A stretch of DNA of 64,000 nucleotides from contig NZ_CP015405.2 of NCBI RefSeq assembly GCF_001689125.2, positions 1,455,001-1,519,000 on the forward strand, in the 5' to 3' direction. The translations under genes and the position numbers were made by a program. This DNA comes from Blautia pseudococcoides. GTDB taxonomy: Bacteria; Bacillota; Clostridia; Lachnospirales; Lachnospiraceae. Shown here piece by piece: positions 62,904-64,000 of this stretch (positions are counted from its first letter, which is position 1; every line of letters begins with the position of its first letter). Below the pieces are notes generated by a model. It ran no database searches. It saw only the letters and a list, made by a program, of their open reading frames with translations, and was not told where the DNA came from.

Positions 62904-64000
62904 TTACGGAATGCCCTTTTGGTTTAATAATATTTGAAAACTCATTCCGTTTATCATTTCAGATGGCGTAAATCTGTATTCAACATCCATGGACTTTAAA
63001 ATGGCAGCAACAATATATAAACCTAAGCCATTGCCGCCGTTTGTCCTGTTACGTCCAAAGTCTGTTCTGTAAAATGGCTCAAAAATGTGGGAAAGATGTT
63101 CTGGCGATATTGGGGTACACTCATTTTCTATTACGAGTGTTTGTTTCTCTATATAAATGTAAATCATGCCTCCCTGTCTGGTATAGGAGACGGCATTTGC
63201 CAAAATGTTAGAAAGTGCTTTTTTAAACATCTCCCTGGGCATCTGCAAAACAAATGAGTTCTCCAGACGGATATCAAACTCCACTCCTCTTGTCTTTGCT
63301 ATGACCAGATATGGCTCCATGACAGTCAGCAGCGTATCTGCCAAATCCATTTTAGAACACTCCTGTACACCGGCAAATCCAATTTTTAAGGTATCCAGGA
63401 TGTCTCTGATCATATCCGCAAGCTGTTCCATCAGTCCCTTGCATCTGGCAAGATAAGTGTCACGGTCTTTATACTTACCAACTCCCATCAGCATATTTTC
63501 CAGCATGGCGTTGACGGCGGTGACTGGTGTTTTCAATTCATGGGATGCGGCCCGTAGAAAATCTGTCTTCTGAATTTCTGCTTCTTCCACATTTTTAATT
63601 TCTCTCTCCAATTCGTGAATGGTCGTCAGCAGATCCCGGTATAACCCGTTTACATTGTCTGCCAGCATGCCAATCTCATCCTGTGTTACATTCATGAAAT
63701 GAGCCTGCGGTTTCAGCTGCCGCATCTCTTCCGTAGCACTGCAAATCTTCCGGATGGGATTTGTATACATTTTGGAATAAAAGATGGCAAAGAAAACAGA
63801 AATGACAGTACAGATCATTGCGGTAAATGGAAGTATCATCAATACAGTACTGACAGCATCCTCAATCTGCTGGCGGGACACAACTGTGTCAATGTGCCCT
63901 TTACCATCTGAGAAACTTTGTGCAGCCTGGAAAAAATCAGCCCCGCCTTTTATATTATTAACCAGGGAAATTTGCGAGTCATGGTTATCCTTACGAAACC
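62904..64000 (-). CDS. Two-component sensor histidine kinase with HAMP domain (5' end beyond window)
   Basis: Open from the window edge, so the N-terminus and any first membrane helix are missing. Visible in order: extracellular end, a membrane helix (MILPFTAMICTVISVFFAIFY), a HAMP region, the H-box RAASHELKTPVTAVNAML, N-box ALSNILANAVSYTRQG, and GRNRTNGGNGLGLYIV. It resembles VanS-type kinases. The response regulator is expected just outside. It probably controls the ABC genes downstream on the same strand, 122 bp away. Confidence 0.88.
   Translation of the reverse strand, partial: FRKDNHDSQISLVNNIKGGADFFQAAQSFSDGKGHIDTVVSRQQIEDAVSTVLMILPFTAMICTVISVFFAIFYSKMYTNPIRKICSATEEMRQLKPQAHFMNVTQDEIGMLADNVNGLYRDLLTTIHELEREIKNVEEAEIQKTDFLRAASHELKTPVTAVNAMLENMLMGVGKYKDRDTYLARCKGLMEQLADMIRDILDTLKIGFAGVQECSKMDLADTLLTVMEPYLVIAKTRGVEFDIRLENSFVLQMPREMFKKALSNILANAVSYTRQGGMIYIYIEKQTLVIENECTPISPEHLSHIFEPFYRTDFGRNRTNGGNGLGLYIVAAILKSMDVEYRFTPSEMINGMSFQILLNQKGIP

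Overview
The window looks like chromosome of a Gram-positive gut anaerobe of the Lachnospiraceae (Clostridium cluster XIVa; Blautia-like). The evidence is gene content and order: a ylm/sepF division cluster, an mre-mrdA-minDE-rodA shape cluster, miaB-mutS-mutL-miaA, a phoH-ybeY block, a SEDS protein, AGGAGG ribosome binding sites, many TTG/GTG starts and moderate GC. The genus is inference. No rRNA, tRNA or CRISPR array was seen.

Layout. 1-3579: 5' part of an Lhr-type helicase leaving the window. 3.7-6.0 kb: MerR regulator and MATE efflux pump, with a MerR-type long-spacer promoter between them. 6.1-11.3 kb: FtsX-type ABC transporter and a separate two-component operon; an 11-bp inverted repeat upstream of the ABC operon is the likely operator. 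11.3-12.7 kb: gene fragment abutting an internally deleted IS3-family element. 12.8-17.1 kb: choline-binding-repeat M23 peptidase, dtd and an AI-2E family permease. 17.2-19.6 kb: ttcA and a second, intact IS3-family element inserted in the loop of a perfect hairpin. 19.7-26.6 kb: cytidylate-kinase-like protein, rluD, lspA, aroB, ylmH, sepF, yggS and a membrane-anchored adaptor-like protein. 26.7-37.4 kb: DUF378 protein, small P-loop protein, then radC, an mreB paralogue, mreC, mreD, mrdA, minD, minE, rodA, mgsA and a D,D-carboxypeptidase, reading leftward. MinC is absent. 37.5-49.2 kb: two flavoproteins, a PLP lyase-like protein, miaA, mutL, mutS and miaB. 49.2-54.3 kb: DUF896, proB, a BofC-C-like protein with an unusual structured start region, a DUF3048 lipoprotein, ybeY, two remnants and phoH.

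54.3-56.7 kb is a graveyard of accessory DNA: a truncated exonuclease, frameshifted ORFs and shreds of heavy-metal P-type ATPases, with one AT-rich methyltransferase that seems intact. 56.8-59.0 kb holds an alpha/beta hydrolase, an MBL-fold hydrolase and a DUF1330 protein. 59.5-64.0 kb is a second two-component/ABC module: a sensor kinase cut by the window edge, two FtsX permeases (the second broken by one in-frame amber codon) and an ATPase.

Much of the window serves envelope growth and division (Mre, PBP2/RodA, MinDE, SepF, carboxypeptidase, M23 peptidase, LspA), RNA modification (RluD, TtcA, MiaA, MiaB), mismatch repair, and export or stress sensing at both ends. No previously undescribed multi-gene system was recognised with confidence. 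The most unusual items are the three-way-junction start region at 50.9 kb, the amber-interrupted permease, the split hairpin around the second IS, the mreB paralogue with an altered phosphate-2 motif, and the phoH/HD-like remnants.
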